Positions 26,064 through 37,130 of a DNA stretch of 64,000 nt are shown piece by piece. A model generated the notes under the pieces. It did not search any database. It was given only the letters and a program-made list of their open reading frames with translations, and was not told where the DNA came from. The position numbers and the translations under genes were made by a program. Source of the DNA: Acidobacteriota bacterium (GTDB lineage Bacteria > Acidobacteriota > Vicinamibacteria > Fen-336); contig WYBL01000081.1 in assembly GCA_011526565.1 (NCBI GenBank), positions 99,232 through 163,231 on the forward strand. The letters are read 5' to 3'. Positions within the stretch are counted from its first letter, which is position 1; each line of letters starts with the position of its first letter.

Positions 26064-26596
26064 CGCGCCCGGCTGCCGCGCGCGCCTCGCGCGCGGCCCG
26101 CCGGGCGGCGCTGCGTCGACGACGTCGGGTCGACGTCGAAGAAGGGCGCGTCGAGGCGGTCCGCCTCGGTGCGTCGCGCGATCTCCTCGAGCGCCGCCCG
26201 CAACGCGCGCAGCCGCGCGGGCTTCATCGCGTGCAGCGCGTCGACGAGCGGTTGCTGGACGGGCGGCGGGCTGGTCTCCACGAGCTTCTGGCCGAGCGCG
26301 GTCAGGCTGAGCCGGATGCCGCGGCGGTCCTCGGGGTCGGGCACTCGCGACACGGCGCCGCGCTCGACGAGGCGATCCACCACCCCCGACACCGTCGACG
26401 GGTGCGAGTAGAGGCGGGCCGAGAGCTCGCCCAGCGAGACCCCGGGGTGGTCGGCCAGCAGCCGCAGTGCCCAGACCTGGGGCCCGGTCAACCGGGTCTG
26501 CTTGTGGATCGCCTTCGAGTGCTCCTGGATCGCGCGGAACAGCCTGCGCAGCGCCTGCACGACCGCTGGTGCGTCTTCACCCTCGACCTGGGCCAT
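26060..26596 (-). CDS. MarR-family transcriptional regulator
   Basis: 178 residues from ATG 26596. A TTG at 26644 would add 16 residues (MDTHEWRDG...), and no Shine-Dalgarno clearly decides between them. A dimerisation helix is followed by the winged helix-turn-helix: TGPQVWALRLLADHP, SLGELSARLYSHPSTVSGVVDRL and the wing VPDPEDRRGIRLSLT with the conserved D.R.R. The Arg/Gly-rich C-terminus is unusual. MarR proteins bind palindromes and release DNA on ligand binding. The inverted repeat at 26654-26672 lies between this gene and the divergent trehalose operon, and the stop overlaps the clc start. Confidence 0.9.
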   Translation of the reverse strand: MAQVEGEDAPAVVQALRRLFRAIQEHSKAIHKQTRLTGPQVWALRLLADHPGVSLGELSARLYSHPSTVSGVVDRLVERGAVSRVPDPEDRRGIRLSLTALGQKLVETSPPPVQQPLVDALHAMKPARLRALRAALEEIARRTEADRLDAPFFDVDPTSSTQRRPAGRARGARGSRAR

Positions 26597-26653
26597 AGCG
26601 AGGAATGCTAGCGCGATTCCGTCCCTCCATTCGTGTGTATCCAAACCATTTGT

Positions 26654-26672
26654 ATACCATGTGTCGTGGTAT
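26654..26672. promoter_or_regulatory. Inverted repeat between marR and the trehalose operon, candidate MarR operator
   Basis: ATACCA (26654-26659) and TGGTAT (26667-26672) form perfect 6-base arms around a 7-base spacer. This lies in the only AT-rich stretch nearby (about 26640-26675), where -10-like hexamers for both directions (TATGCT toward the DUF5752 gene) also fall. A MarR dimer here could control both the marR-clc and the DUF5752-treT-otsAB transcripts. The DUF5752 start codon is only 10 bases after the repeat, so the site would block transcription start or early translation. Confidence 0.45.
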
Positions 26673-26682
26673 GCTGTGAAGG

Positions 26683-27336
26683 ATGCCGACGACTTTCCGC
26701 TTCTGGGGCTGCACCGAGCTGGCGCAGAGCCTCGCCGCCCTCGCGGGCGGCGAGCGCGAACTACTCGAGCGCCTGGAGCAGGCCCCCCAGGACTCGCTGC
26801 TGTACCACACCGCCCGCACGTTGCTGCGGCGGCGAGCCGCCCCGCTCGCGTGGCCGAACGACTTCGCCAACTGGGCCGCGGGTGACCTCCACGACCCGGA
26901 GCTGGCGGAGCGCCTCGCGCTCGGCACGCCGTTCGACTTCCCCTCGGTGGAGGCCTACCGCGAGCACCTGGTGGGCGTGCTCGACGACCATCTCTCGCGC
27001 CTCTCGCCGCGGCCGCGACCCACCCCGCTGCGGCCCTTCCGCTTCCTGCGCGGACACCTGGCCGCGGTGCCGATCGGCCTCGAGGCCTCCGACCTGGCCG
27101 GCTTCCGCGCGGCGCTGGCCGAGGCCGACGAGAGCAGCGTCTACTTCCACGCGGTCGAGTCGCTGGGCCGCGGCGTGGACCGACGCGGCGACTTCGCGGC
27201 CTACGTGGAGGACGTGCTCGGAGAACCGGCGGCCGCGGCCGCGCTGCGCGCGCCGGACCCGTTCGTGCTGGGCCTCGGCGGCGCCCGCGCCCGCATGCTC
27301 GAGGGTCTCGACCGGGTGCTCGGGAGGGCCGCGTGA
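26683..27336 (+). CDS. DUF5752-family protein, first gene of the trehalose operon
   Basis: 217 residues. It has the DUF5752 look: TFRFWGCTELAQSLAALAGGERELLERL, YHTARTLLRR, WPNDFANWAAGDLHD and PFRFLRGHLAAVPIGLEASDL. The family's function is not established, and relatives are found beside trehalose or glycogen enzymes. The many charged helices and absence of a signal point to a cytoplasmic protein. Its stop overlaps the GTG of treT by 4 bases, so it is made in fixed proportion to TreT and may be a subunit or regulator of it. The start is only 10 bases from the inverted repeat, giving a very short leader. Confidence 0.8.
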   Translation: MPTTFRFWGCTELAQSLAALAGGERELLERLEQAPQDSLLYHTARTLLRRRAAPLAWPNDFANWAAGDLHDPELAERLALGTPFDFPSVEAYREHLVGVLDDHLSRLSPRPRPTPLRPFRFLRGHLAAVPIGLEASDLAGFRAALAEADESSVYFHAVESLGRGVDRRGDFAAYVEDVLGEPAAAAALRAPDPFVLGLGGARARMLEGLDRVLGRAA

Positions 27337-28546
27337 GCAGCGCCAGCGCGCCGCTGCTCGACGACTACGCCGCGGTCGCGCCGGCCGGGGCGATCCGGCT
27401 GGTGCGCCACCTGGCGCGCGGCCTCGCCGGGCGCAGCTTCCTCCACGTCAACTCGACCCGCCGCGGGGGCGGGGTCGCCGAGATCCTCAATCGCCTGCTG
27501 CCGCTGCTCGACGAGCTCGAGATCCGCACCCGCTGGGAGGTGATCACGGGGCCGCCCGAGTTCTACGACGCCACCAAGCGCATCCACAACACGCTGCAGG
27601 GCGCAGACCTGCCGTTCCCGCGCCCGATGCAGGAGACCTGGCGCGAGGCCTCGGCGGCCACCCTGCGCCACATGGACCTGGGCGCCGACCTGGTGATGAT
27701 CCACGACCCGCAGCCGCGGCCGCTGATCGACGGCCGCCGCGAGGGCAGCCGCTGGATCTGGCGCTGCCACATCGATCTCTCGCAGCCGCAGCGGGAGACG
27801 TGGTCGGCGCTGGAGCCCTTCGTGCGCCGCTACGACGGCGCAGTCTTCCACCTCGCCGACTTCGCGCGGCGGCTGCCACTGCCCGCCTACCTGATCCACC
27901 CCAGCATCGACCCGCTGTCCGACAAGAACCGCGAGTTGCCGTGGACCGAGGTGGAGCGCCGGGTGGCAGCGCTCGGCGTGCCACTCGACCGCCCGGTGCT
28001 GCTGCAGGTCTCGCGCTTCGACCCGTTCAAGGACCCCGTGGGCGTGATCCGCGCCTTCCGCCTGGTGCGCCAGGTGACCGACGCGGTGCTGGTGCTGGCC
28101 GGCGGGAGCGCGGACGACGACCCCGAGGGCGCGGAGATGCTCGCGCGGGTGAAGGAGGCCGCCAACGGCGACCCCGACATCCACGTGCTGCTGCTGCCGC
28201 CCGACGCCCACCTCGACATCAACGCGCTGCAGCGGGCGGCGACGGTCGTGATCCAGAAGTCGACCCGCGAGGGCTTCGGCCTGACGGTGGCCGAGGCGAT
28301 GTGGAAGGGCAAGCCGGTCGTCGGCGGCGCGGTCGGCGGCATCACGGCCCAGCTCCGCGACGGCGTGACCGGCCACCTGGTGCACACGGTCGAGGGCTGC
28401 GCCCACGCGCTGCGGCGGCTGCTCGCCGACCGCGGGTCCCGCGAGCGGATGGGCGCCCTCGCCCGCGAGCACGCGCGGCGGCACCTGCTGATCACTCGCC
28501 ACCTCGCGGACTACCTGCACATGCTGCGGCTGCAGACCGCATCCTC

Positions 28547-28550
<4 letters not shown>
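27333..28550 (+). CDS. treT: Trehalose glycosyltransferring synthase TreT (GT4)
   Basis: 405 residues. TreT joins NDP-glucose to glucose to give trehalose in one step, usually reversibly. The protein fits that family: LHVNSTRRGGGVAEIL near residue 40, WEVITGPPEFYDATKRIHN, HDPQPRPLI, WRCHIDLS, then LLQVSRFDPFKDP and the donor-site KSTREGFGLTVAEAMWKGKPVVG. It overlaps both neighbours by 4 bases, in an operon with DUF5752 and a bifunctional trehalose-6-phosphate enzyme, so one transcript carries two separate trehalose routes. Confidence 0.9.
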
Positions 28551-30742
<2,192 letters not shown>

Positions 30743-30769
30743 CCCCGGCTCAGCGCCCGCGGGCCGCCG

Positions 30770-31597
30770 TCACCACGGCACGCCGGCGAGGTTCCACTTG
30801 CGGATCGTGTCCTCGATCAGGGCCGCCACCTTGTCGTTGACCTTCTCGAAGTAGACCTTCGCCTTGGCGCGGTCGAAGGTCGGGAAGCCCTGGCCCTCCT
30901 TGTAGAGCGTGATCGACGAGGGCGCGGGGTACGCCGACCAGGTGCCCGGCGCGGGGTTGGGCGTGACCATTTCCTTCGAGTAGCGCTCTGGATGGGCGAG
31001 CGCAGGATCGATCCCCATCATGTAGGCCGTCTCGTTCTCGGCCGCGTGGCCGCCGTCTTCGCCGAACACCTCGAGCGTCACGTCCGTGCAGACGCTCCAC
31101 CAGTTGACGACGAGGATGCGCACGCGGCGCGCGCGTCCCACCTCGTCGGCCAGCGCCTGCAGGATCGCGGTCTGGCCGCCGCCGTGGCCGTTCAGCACGA
31201 CGATGTTGCGGAAGCGGTTCTGTGCCAGGCCCTCGAGTACCGCCTTGACGTAGGCGCGGTAGGCGTCCGGCGGGATCGTGAAGGCGCCCGGGTAGGCGTC
31301 CATCGCGCCGGTGAAGCCGTAGGGCACGGCCGGCGCCACCATCGCGTTCACGCGGGCCGCGATCGCTTCCGCCATCGCCACGGGCGCCAGGATGTCGGCT
31401 CCGTTGGCGGTGACGCCGTGCGGTTCGAGCGTGCCGGTCGGCAGCAGCACCGTTTCCACCCGGGCGGGCACGACCTCGCGGAACTCCATCCAGTTGATGC
31501 GCGCGAGATCGCGCGTCGTCGGCGCCGCGGGCGGCGCGGCGGCGACGGTCGATGCGCCGGCCAGCATCCCGACCACGATGAGCGTCGCGTTCCTCAC
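30770..31597 (-). CDS. Exported creatininase-family amidohydrolase
   Basis: 275 residues; GTG start with AGGAGGT just upstream. Residues 1-22 are a signal peptide, which is unusual for this mostly cytoplasmic family. Metal ligands of the creatininase fold are visible: TGTLEPHG, NGADILAP (Asp), VVLNGHGGGQ (His) and GHAAENETAYMMG (Glu). Family members hydrolyse cyclic amides or formamides, as in creatininase and some coenzyme pathways. The substrate here is unknown. It follows the LPS operon in the same direction with only 14 bases between, so it may be expressed with it. Confidence 0.85.
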   Translation of the reverse strand: MRNATLIVVGMLAGASTVAAAPPAAPTTRDLARINWMEFREVVPARVETVLLPTGTLEPHGVTANGADILAPVAMAEAIAARVNAMVAPAVPYGFTGAMDAYPGAFTIPPDAYRAYVKAVLEGLAQNRFRNIVVLNGHGGGQTAILQALADEVGRARRVRILVVNWWSVCTDVTLEVFGEDGGHAAENETAYMMGIDPALAHPERYSKEMVTPNPAPGTWSAYPAPSSITLYKEGQGFPTFDRAKAKVYFEKVNDKVAALIEDTIRKWNLAGVPW

Positions 31598-31611
31598 GAG
31601 GCCACCTCCTG

Positions 31612-32154
31612 CTAGAGACGAGAGCGCAGCCACAGCGCGAGCACGAACAGCGGCAGCGCGATCGCGGTGCGCCATTCCTTGTTTTTCGCCACCTGCGCCC
31701 AAGAGAAGCGGGACGAGCGCGGGCCGCCCGGCGTCAGGCGCGGGAAGAACGCGGGCACCTCGCGTTCCCACGCCGCGTAGTCGGCGCCGAACTTCTGCCG
31801 CAGGAAGTCGGCCTCCTCGCGGATCACCGCGGGGTAGAACGCGGCGAAGTAGGCGACCACCAGTCCCACGACCAGCGGGCTGCTGGCCGCCACCGCGAGG
31901 CCGACGGCCAGCAGCAGGCTGCCGAAGTAGAGCGGGTTGCGGGTGTGGGCGTAGGGCCCGCCGGTGGCGAGCGCCTCGGTCTTCGCGATGTGCCCCGAGG
32001 CCCACAGCCGGATCGCCTCGCCCAGCGCGCCGAGGGCGACGCCCGCGAGCAGCGTCTCCGGTCGCGGCCGGGCGATCGCCAGCACCAGCAGACCGGCCGC
32101 CCAGCCGACCGCGACGCGGACCCGCGACAACCGGAACCTAGACGGGCCGGGCAT
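31612..32154 (-). CDS. Isoprenylcysteine carboxyl methyltransferase-like membrane methyltransferase
   Basis: 180 residues with four or so hydrophobic segments. The C-terminal region has the ICMT/PEMT signature: GPYAHTRNPLYFGSLLLAVG (AdoMet-site RNP.Y), then EEADFLRQKFGADYAAWEREVPAFFP. Bacterial members methylate phospholipids or small molecules and some are called isoprenylcysteine methyltransferases only by similarity. The start overlaps waaC by 17 bases, so it is the last cistron of the LPS operon. Lipid, Kdo or heptose methylation would fit this setting but is inference. Confidence 0.8.
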   Translation of the reverse strand: MPGPSRFRLSRVRVAVGWAAGLLVLAIARPRPETLLAGVALGALGEAIRLWASGHIAKTEALATGGPYAHTRNPLYFGSLLLAVGLAVAASSPLVVGLVVAYFAAFYPAVIREEADFLRQKFGADYAAWEREVPAFFPRLTPGGPRSSRFSWAQVAKNKEWRTAIALPLFVLALWLRSRL

Positions 32155-33163
32155 GCAGCGCCTCCTCCCGCGCGATCCGTGCGAGTGTGGCCTCGGCGAC
32201 CTCGTCCGCCGGAATCGTGGCCATGACGCCGGCATGGACGGGACAGTCGCGGCGGTGGCAGGGCGCGCACGGCGGCACCCGCCGGACAACGCGGTCGGCA
32301 GGCGAGAACGGGCCGTTGCGCGCGGGGTCAGTGGGTCCGAACAGCGCGACCACGGGGGCGCCGACCGCGCAGGCGAGGTGCAACGGCCCGGTGTCGGCCG
32401 CGACCACGACCGCGGCCTGGCGGGCCAGCGCGACGTACTCGAGCAGCGATGTCGGGAACGCGGGCGCCGCTGAGCCACGCGACGCCGCCGCGATTTCGTC
32501 GGCGAGCCCGCGCTCTCCCGGCCCCCAGGCGACCAGCGACGGCACGCCGCGCGCGTCGAGCCGCCGCGCCAGCTCGGCCCAGTGCCCGGCGGGCCACAGC
32601 TTGCTCGCCCACCCGCCGCCGGGGTTGAGCAGCGCGAAGCGCCCCAGCCGGCGCACCGCGAGCTGCTCGGCGACAGCGGCCTCGGCGGCCGGCGCGGCGG
32701 GCAGCGGGAACTCGCGGGCGCCGAGCGCTTCGATGCCGAGCGCGCCGAGCAGCGCCAGGTTCTTGTCGACCACGTGCACGGCCGCGGCGGGGAGCGGGTG
32801 CCGCTCGGCCAGCAGCAGCGCCGAGGCCGGCTCGCGCCGCGCGGCCGACTCGAAGCCGATCGCGCGCGCGCCCGAGAGCGCGGCCCACGCCGCCGACTTC
32901 CACAGGCCCTGGAAGTCGAGTGCCACGTCCCAGCGGCCTGCGCGCAGCGCGCGCACGGCCTCGGCGGCCGGGCCGAACGCGAAGGCCTTCGCCGCCGGGG
33001 CCGCGATCAGCTCCGCGAGCAGCGGGTGCGCCTGCAGCAGCGGCCGCGCCGCCGGCTCCGCGACCCAGCCGACCTCGTGGCCCGCCCGGTGCAGTGCCAA
33101 GAGCGCCGGCAGCGTGTGGACGACGTCCCCGATCGCCGACAGCCGGACGATCAGGACGCGCAC
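32138..33163 (-). CDS. waaC: Lipopolysaccharide heptosyltransferase I (GT9)
   Basis: 341 residues of the ADP-heptose transferase family. It begins MRVLIVRLSAIGDVVHTLPA, has WDVALDFQGLWKSA, the LLNPGGGWASKLWP strand-loop, and TGPLHLACAVGAPVVALFGPTDP at the donor site. The DFQGLWKSA segment and the KLWP motif are the usual marks of WaaC, which adds the first heptose to Kdo. It follows the heptose-activating enzymes in one operon, after the adenylyltransferase gene with a 5-base gap. A C-terminal cluster of cysteines (CAPCHRRDC) is worth noting as a possible metal or disulfide site. Confidence 0.9.
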   Translation of the reverse strand: MRVLIVRLSAIGDVVHTLPALLALHRAGHEVGWVAEPAARPLLQAHPLLAELIAAPAAKAFAFGPAAEAVRALRAGRWDVALDFQGLWKSAAWAALSGARAIGFESAARREPASALLLAERHPLPAAAVHVVDKNLALLGALGIEALGAREFPLPAAPAAEAAVAEQLAVRRLGRFALLNPGGGWASKLWPAGHWAELARRLDARGVPSLVAWGPGERGLADEIAAASRGSAAPAFPTSLLEYVALARQAAVVVAADTGPLHLACAVGAPVVALFGPTDPARNGPFSPADRVVRRVPPCAPCHRRDCPVHAGVMATIPADEVAEATLARIAREEALHARPV

Positions 33164-33168
33164 GGGGC

Positions 33169-33648
33169 TCAGCCGCGCAGCCGCGCCAGCAGCGCGCGGG
33201 TGTCGTGGTCCTTGGCGTCGCCGACGATCGCCACCCGGCCGCCGTACGAGCGCACGACATCGCGCTCGGGCACGGTGTCGGGCGTGTAGTCCGTGCCCTT
33301 GCAGTGCACGTCGGGCCGCAGCTCGAGCAGCAGCCGCGCGACGTCGTCCTCGTGGAACACGACGACCAGGTCGACGCAGCGCAGGCCGGCGATCAGCAGC
33401 GCGCGGTCGCCCTCGGGCATCACCGGGCGCTCCGGCCCCTTGAGCCGTCGCACCGACTCGTCGCCGTTGATGCCGACCACGAGCAGGTCGCCCTCCGCCT
33501 TCGCCCCCTGCAGGTAGCGCACGTGGCCGACGTGCAGCACGTCGAAGCAGCCGTTGGCGAAGGCGACCGACTGCCCCGCCGCGCGCGCTTCCGCGACCCG
33601 CTGCTTCGCCTGCTCCAGGGTCGCGAGCTTGTCGGCCGCCCGCCTCAC
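33169..33648 (-). CDS. rfaE2: D-glycero-beta-D-manno-heptose 1-phosphate adenylyltransferase
   Basis: 159 residues of the nucleotidyltransferase fold: [19 protein letters not shown] with the HxGH-type motif, [17 protein letters not shown], and [12 protein letters not shown]. It is the C-terminal half of E. coli HldE as a separate gene, and makes ADP-heptose from heptose-1-phosphate and ATP in the cytoplasm. The ATG overlaps the stop of the kinase half by 4 bases, so the two parts are made together even though not fused. Confidence 0.92.
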   Translation of the reverse strand: MRRAADKLATLEQAKQRVAEARAAGQSVAFANGCFDVLHVGHVRYLQGAKAEGDLLVVGINGDESVRRLKGPERPVMPEGDRALLIAGLRCVDLVVVFHEDDVARLLLELRPDVHCKGTDYTPDTVPERDVVRSYGGRVAIVGDAKDHDTRALLARLRG

Positions 33649-34658
33649 GAGACCTCGGCGCGCAGTTCGGCGGCGGAGACCGTCGCCGTGCCGCGCTTCA
33701 TCACCACCAGGCCGCCCGCGACGTTGGCGAGTCGCGCGGCCTGGGCGGGGCGCGCGCCGGCGGCCAGCGCCAGCGTGAAGGTGGCGATCACGGTGTCGCC
33801 CGCGCCGGTGACGTCGGCGACCTGGTCGCTGCCGTGCACGGGGATGTGCAGCGGCGGCTGGCCCGGCTCGAACAGCGCCATGCCGTCGCTGCCGCGGGTG
33901 ACGAGCGCAGCGCGCACGCCGAGCCGCTGCAGCAACTCCTGGCCCGCGCGCTCCAGCTTGCGCAGGTCGTGGCCGATGGTGATCCCGAGTGCCGTCTCCA
34001 CCTCGGGCTCGTTGGGCGTCACCGCGGTCATCCCGCGGAAGGCGAGCAGCCCGTAGCGCGAGTCGACCGTGACCGGAACGCCGCGCCGGCGCGCGAACGC
34101 GATCGCCGCCTTGACGAGCTGCGGCGTGAGCAGGCCGAGGCCGTAGTCGCTGACCAGCACCCCGTCGACAGGCCCGCGGAACGTGCGCAGGCGCCGCAGC
34201 GCCGCGGCGCGCGCGCGGGCTCCCGGCGGCAGCGGCCGCACGCGGTCGATGCGGACGATCTGCTGCCTGGTCGAGTGGGTGCCGCCGCCGAGCACGCGGC
34301 TCTTGACCGGCGTCGGCCAGCCGCTCTCGCGCGCGATGCCGGCGGCGGAGATTCCCGTCGCGCGCAGCAGCGCGAGCAGCGCCGCGCCATGGACGTCGTC
34401 GCCGACCGCTCCGACCGGCAGCGGCCGCCCGCCGAGCGTGGCCACGTTGTGGACGGCGTTGGCGCCGCCGCCGAGCCGCACCTCGGTGCGCTCGTGCTCG
34501 AGGATCACCACCGGCGCCTCGCGCGAGAGCCGCTGCACGCGGCCGTGCACGAACTCGTCGGCGACCAGGTCGGCGAGCACCAGCAGCCGGCGGCCGGCCA
34601 TCGCGTCGACCACGTCTGCGAGCGTGCGCGGCGCCTCGGCGTGCCGCACGCGCTTCAC
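33645..34658 (-). CDS. rfaE1: D-glycero-beta-D-manno-heptose-7-phosphate kinase
   Basis: 337 residues of the PfkB/ribokinase family, equal to the N-terminal half of HldE. Key parts: [16 protein letters not shown] near residue 62, [16 protein letters not shown], and the catalytic [13 protein letters not shown] near the C-terminus with the base Asp in GAGD. It phosphorylates heptose-7-phosphate to the 1,7-bisphosphate. Overlaps of 4 bases join it to gmhB upstream and the adenylyltransferase downstream, matching the pathway order kinase, phosphatase, adenylyltransferase within one operon. Confidence 0.93.
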   Translation of the reverse strand: MKRVRHAEAPRTLADVVDAMAGRRLLVLADLVADEFVHGRVQRLSREAPVVILEHERTEVRLGGGANAVHNVATLGGRPLPVGAVGDDVHGAALLALLRATGISAAGIARESGWPTPVKSRVLGGGTHSTRQQIVRIDRVRPLPPGARARAAALRRLRTFRGPVDGVLVSDYGLGLLTPQLVKAAIAFARRRGVPVTVDSRYGLLAFRGMTAVTPNEPEVETALGITIGHDLRKLERAGQELLQRLGVRAALVTRGSDGMALFEPGQPPLHIPVHGSDQVADVTGAGDTVIATFTLALAAGARPAQAARLANVAGGLVVMKRGTATVSAAELRAEVS

Positions 34659-35236
34659 GCCCCTGCCTCGCGCAGGATCGTCTCGACCGCCTCCAGCACG
34701 TGCTCGGCGACGAGGTCGGGCGGCCGCTTCCAGTGCGGCGCGTGCCAGGTCAGCTCGCCGAGACCGTAGCCCGTCTTGACGAGGCAGCCGCGAGCGCCGA
34801 CGGCCCAGGCCAGCGCGAGGTCGCCGTGGCGGTCGCCGAGCACCCAGGAGCGCGACAGGTCGAGCCCCAGTTCGCGCTCAGCCTGCCGCGCGAGGCCGGG
34901 CCGCGGCTTGCGGCAGTCGCAGTCCTGGCGGTACGGCGGCTCGCCCGCGCTCGGGTGGTGGAGGCAGGCGTAGATGCCGTCGAGCCGCGCGCCGCCCTGG
35001 GCCATCGCCGCCCGCACGCCGTCGTGCACCTCGTGCACCACCGATTCGGGGAAGTAGCCGCGGGCGACACCCGCCTGGTTGGTGACGATCGCCGCGGCCC
35101 AGCCGGCGCGATTGACGCGGCGCACCGCGTCGACGGCGAACGGCAGCAGCTCGAAGCGGCTCGCGTGGTTCACGTAGCCGATCTCGCGCGAGAGCGTGCC
35201 GTCGCGGTCGAACAGGATCGCCGGCCGGCCGCTCAC
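34655..35236 (-). CDS. gmhB: D-glycero-beta-D-manno-heptose-1,7-bisphosphate 7-phosphatase
   Basis: 193 residues, HAD family of HisB/GmhB type: [15 protein letters not shown] at the start (catalytic DxD), [19 protein letters not shown]-like zinc region with CDCRKPRPG, and [11 protein letters not shown]. The CLHH..CDC set matches the zinc loop of GmhB. It removes the 7-phosphate from heptose bisphosphate in the cytoplasm. Four-base overlaps on both sides link it to waaF and the kinase. Confidence 0.93.
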   Translation of the reverse strand: MSGRPAILFDRDGTLSREIGYVNHASRFELLPFAVDAVRRVNRAGWAAAIVTNQAGVARGYFPESVVHEVHDGVRAAMAQGGARLDGIYACLHHPSAGEPPYRQDCDCRKPRPGLARQAERELGLDLSRSWVLGDRHGDLALAWAVGARGCLVKTGYGLGELTWHAPHWKRPPDLVAEHVLEAVETILREAGA

Positions 35237-36225
35237 GCGACGCCTCCCGTCTCGCCGCGCAGCAGGGCGCGGGCGGTCTCCGCGACTCGCGCCGGCGCGA
35301 GCCGCTCCATGCAGCGGTGGTCAATCGGGCACTCGCGGAAGCGGCACGGAGCGCACTCGACGCTCTCGCGGGCGATCGCCGCGCGACCACCGAAGGGCGC
35401 CGTCTCGCGCCAGTCGGTGGGGCCGAAGGCGGCGACCACCGGGGTGCCCAGCGCGGCGGCCACGTGCATCGGGCCGGAGTCGTTGGTCAGCAGCAGGTCG
35501 AGTTCGGCGAGCGCGCCGCACAGCTCGGGCAGCGAGGTGTTCCCGGTCAGGTCCAGGGCGCCGCAGACCTGCGCAAGCATCTTGCCCGCCGGGCGCTCGG
35601 CCGCGGTGCCGAGCACCACGACCCGCGCCTCGCGCTCGCGGGCGAGTTCCGCGGCGGCCGCGGCGAAACGCTCCGCGGGCCAGCGCTTGGCGCCGCCGTA
35701 GGCTGCGCCGGGGGCGACGCCCACGAACCGGCCCGCGCCGAGCTTCGCCCGGGCGGCGGCCCGCCATGGATCCGGACAACGCAGCGAGGCGTCGGGCGCG
35801 CCGCTCGTGGCGACGCCGATCTGCTCCAGCATCGCGCGATAGTAGAACACCTGGCTCTTGCCGCCCGCGGCGGCCGGTCGCCGCGCGGCCCGCGTCAGCA
35901 GCAGCCCGCGGCCGTCGCGCGCGTAGCCCCAGCGCTCCGGCACGCCGGCCACGCGCATCGCCAGCGCCGTGCCGAACGAGTTGGTGAACAGCACGCCGAG
36001 CTCGAAGCCGCGGAGCGCGTCGACCTCCGTCGCGAAGCCGCGCGCCTCGCGCACGCCGGCGAGCTCGGGCACCGCCCCGTACAGCGGGGCGACCGCAGGG
36101 CGGGCGACGACCTCGAGCCGTGCGCCGGGGAACGCGGCCCGCAGGTCGCGCAGTGCCGGCAAGGACAGCACGGCGTCGCCCAGCCAGTTCGGGGCCCGCA
36201 CGACGACCGAGCGCGGGCCGCTCAC
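35233..36225 (-). CDS. waaF: Lipopolysaccharide heptosyltransferase II (GT9)
   Basis: 330 residues from GTG. The start VVVRAPNWLGDAVLSLPAL is typical of WaaF, as are VLFTNSFGTALAMR, GVAPGAAYGGAKRWP and LLTNDSGPMHVAAALGTPVV. It adds the second heptose to the inner core at the cytoplasmic face. A conserved C-terminal set of cysteines (CAPCRFRECPIDHRCM) resembles that in waaC of this cluster. The chosen start overlaps the lpxL-like stop by 4 bases; the open frame runs on upstream without homology. Confidence 0.93.
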   Translation of the reverse strand: MSGPRSVVVRAPNWLGDAVLSLPALRDLRAAFPGARLEVVARPAVAPLYGAVPELAGVREARGFATEVDALRGFELGVLFTNSFGTALAMRVAGVPERWGYARDGRGLLLTRAARRPAAAGGKSQVFYYRAMLEQIGVATSGAPDASLRCPDPWRAAARAKLGAGRFVGVAPGAAYGGAKRWPAERFAAAAAELAREREARVVVLGTAAERPAGKMLAQVCGALDLTGNTSLPELCGALAELDLLLTNDSGPMHVAAALGTPVVAAFGPTDWRETAPFGGRAAIARESVECAPCRFRECPIDHRCMERLAPARVAETARALLRGETGGVA

Positions 36226-37130
36226 GCCGACTCCCCCGGCGGCCGCGTGTGCCAGCGCCGGTGCATCCACAACCACTGCTCGGGCGCGCTGCGGATCCAG
36301 CCCTCGATCTGGGTGGTGAAGGCCTGGGTCTCGCGCCGCACGTCTTCGTCCTTGTGCCCGGTCGACTCCAGGCTGCGCGGCGGGTCGAAGACCATGCGGT
36401 AGCGCCCCTCGGGCGTCAGCAGGCAGTAGCCGGTGATCACCGGCGCGCCCAGCCGCAGGCCGAGCGCCGCCGCGACCGTCGTCGTGCAGGCGGGGCGGCC
36501 GAAGAAGTCGACGAAGATGCCGTCCTGCGCCTGCACGTTCTGGTCGATCAGGAACGCCGCGCTGCCGCCACCGCGGATCCGCTTCATCACGTGGCGGAGG
36601 GCGTCCCACTTGGGCACCGGCTCGTTGCCGGCGCGGGCGCGAAAGGCCGTGATGCGGCGGTCGAGCCGGGGGTTGTCGAGCGGACGGCCGACGACGCCCG
36701 AGGGCTGCAGCAGCCAGCCGATCAGCAGCCCTGCCACCTCCCAGTTGCCGACGTGCCCGGTCAGCATCAGCGCGCCGCGGCCCTGCGCGAGGACCTCGCG
36801 GCAGGCCTCGACGCCGCTCGCGTCGGTCAGCGCCAGGACCTCCTCGCGGCTGCGCCGCTGCAGCCACAGGATGTCGAGCAGCACGCGGCCGAAGTGCTCG
36901 TAGACCGCGCGCGCGGTGCGGCGCACCCGCGCCTCGTCCCACTCCGGGAACGAGCGGCGCAGGCCGTCGGCCGCGATGCCCGTGTGGCGGCGATCGAGGT
37001 CCGACAGCAGCCCGCCGAGCGCGCCGCCGAGCTTCAGCATCGCACGCCGCGGCAGCAGTCCGACCGCGAAGGCGGCGGCGCCGATCAGCGCATCCTCGAG
37101 AAAGTGGCGCAACGGTCGCGTCGCCTTCAC
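36222..37130 (-). CDS. lpxL: Lipid A lauroyl/myristoyl acyltransferase family protein (LpxL/HtrB-like)
   Basis: 302 residues from GTG. One membrane helix near residues 12-30 (DALIGAAAFAVGLLP) anchors the protein to the inner membrane. The LPLAT active site is TGHVGNWEV (H-x4-E), followed by RPLDNPRLDRRI, a GGGSAAFLIDQNVQAQDGIFVDFFG segment and TTTVAAALG, the usual order of LpxL/LpxM. It adds secondary acyl chains to lipid A after Kdo attachment, matching its place between lpxK and waaF. Chain length preference cannot be read. Confidence 0.9.
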   Translation of the reverse strand: MKATRPLRHFLEDALIGAAAFAVGLLPRRAMLKLGGALGGLLSDLDRRHTGIAADGLRRSFPEWDEARVRRTARAVYEHFGRVLLDILWLQRRSREEVLALTDASGVEACREVLAQGRGALMLTGHVGNWEVAGLLIGWLLQPSGVVGRPLDNPRLDRRITAFRARAGNEPVPKWDALRHVMKRIRGGGSAAFLIDQNVQAQDGIFVDFFGRPACTTTVAAALGLRLGAPVITGYCLLTPEGRYRMVFDPPRSLESTGHKDEDVRRETQAFTTQIEGWIRSAPEQWLWMHRRWHTRPPGESA

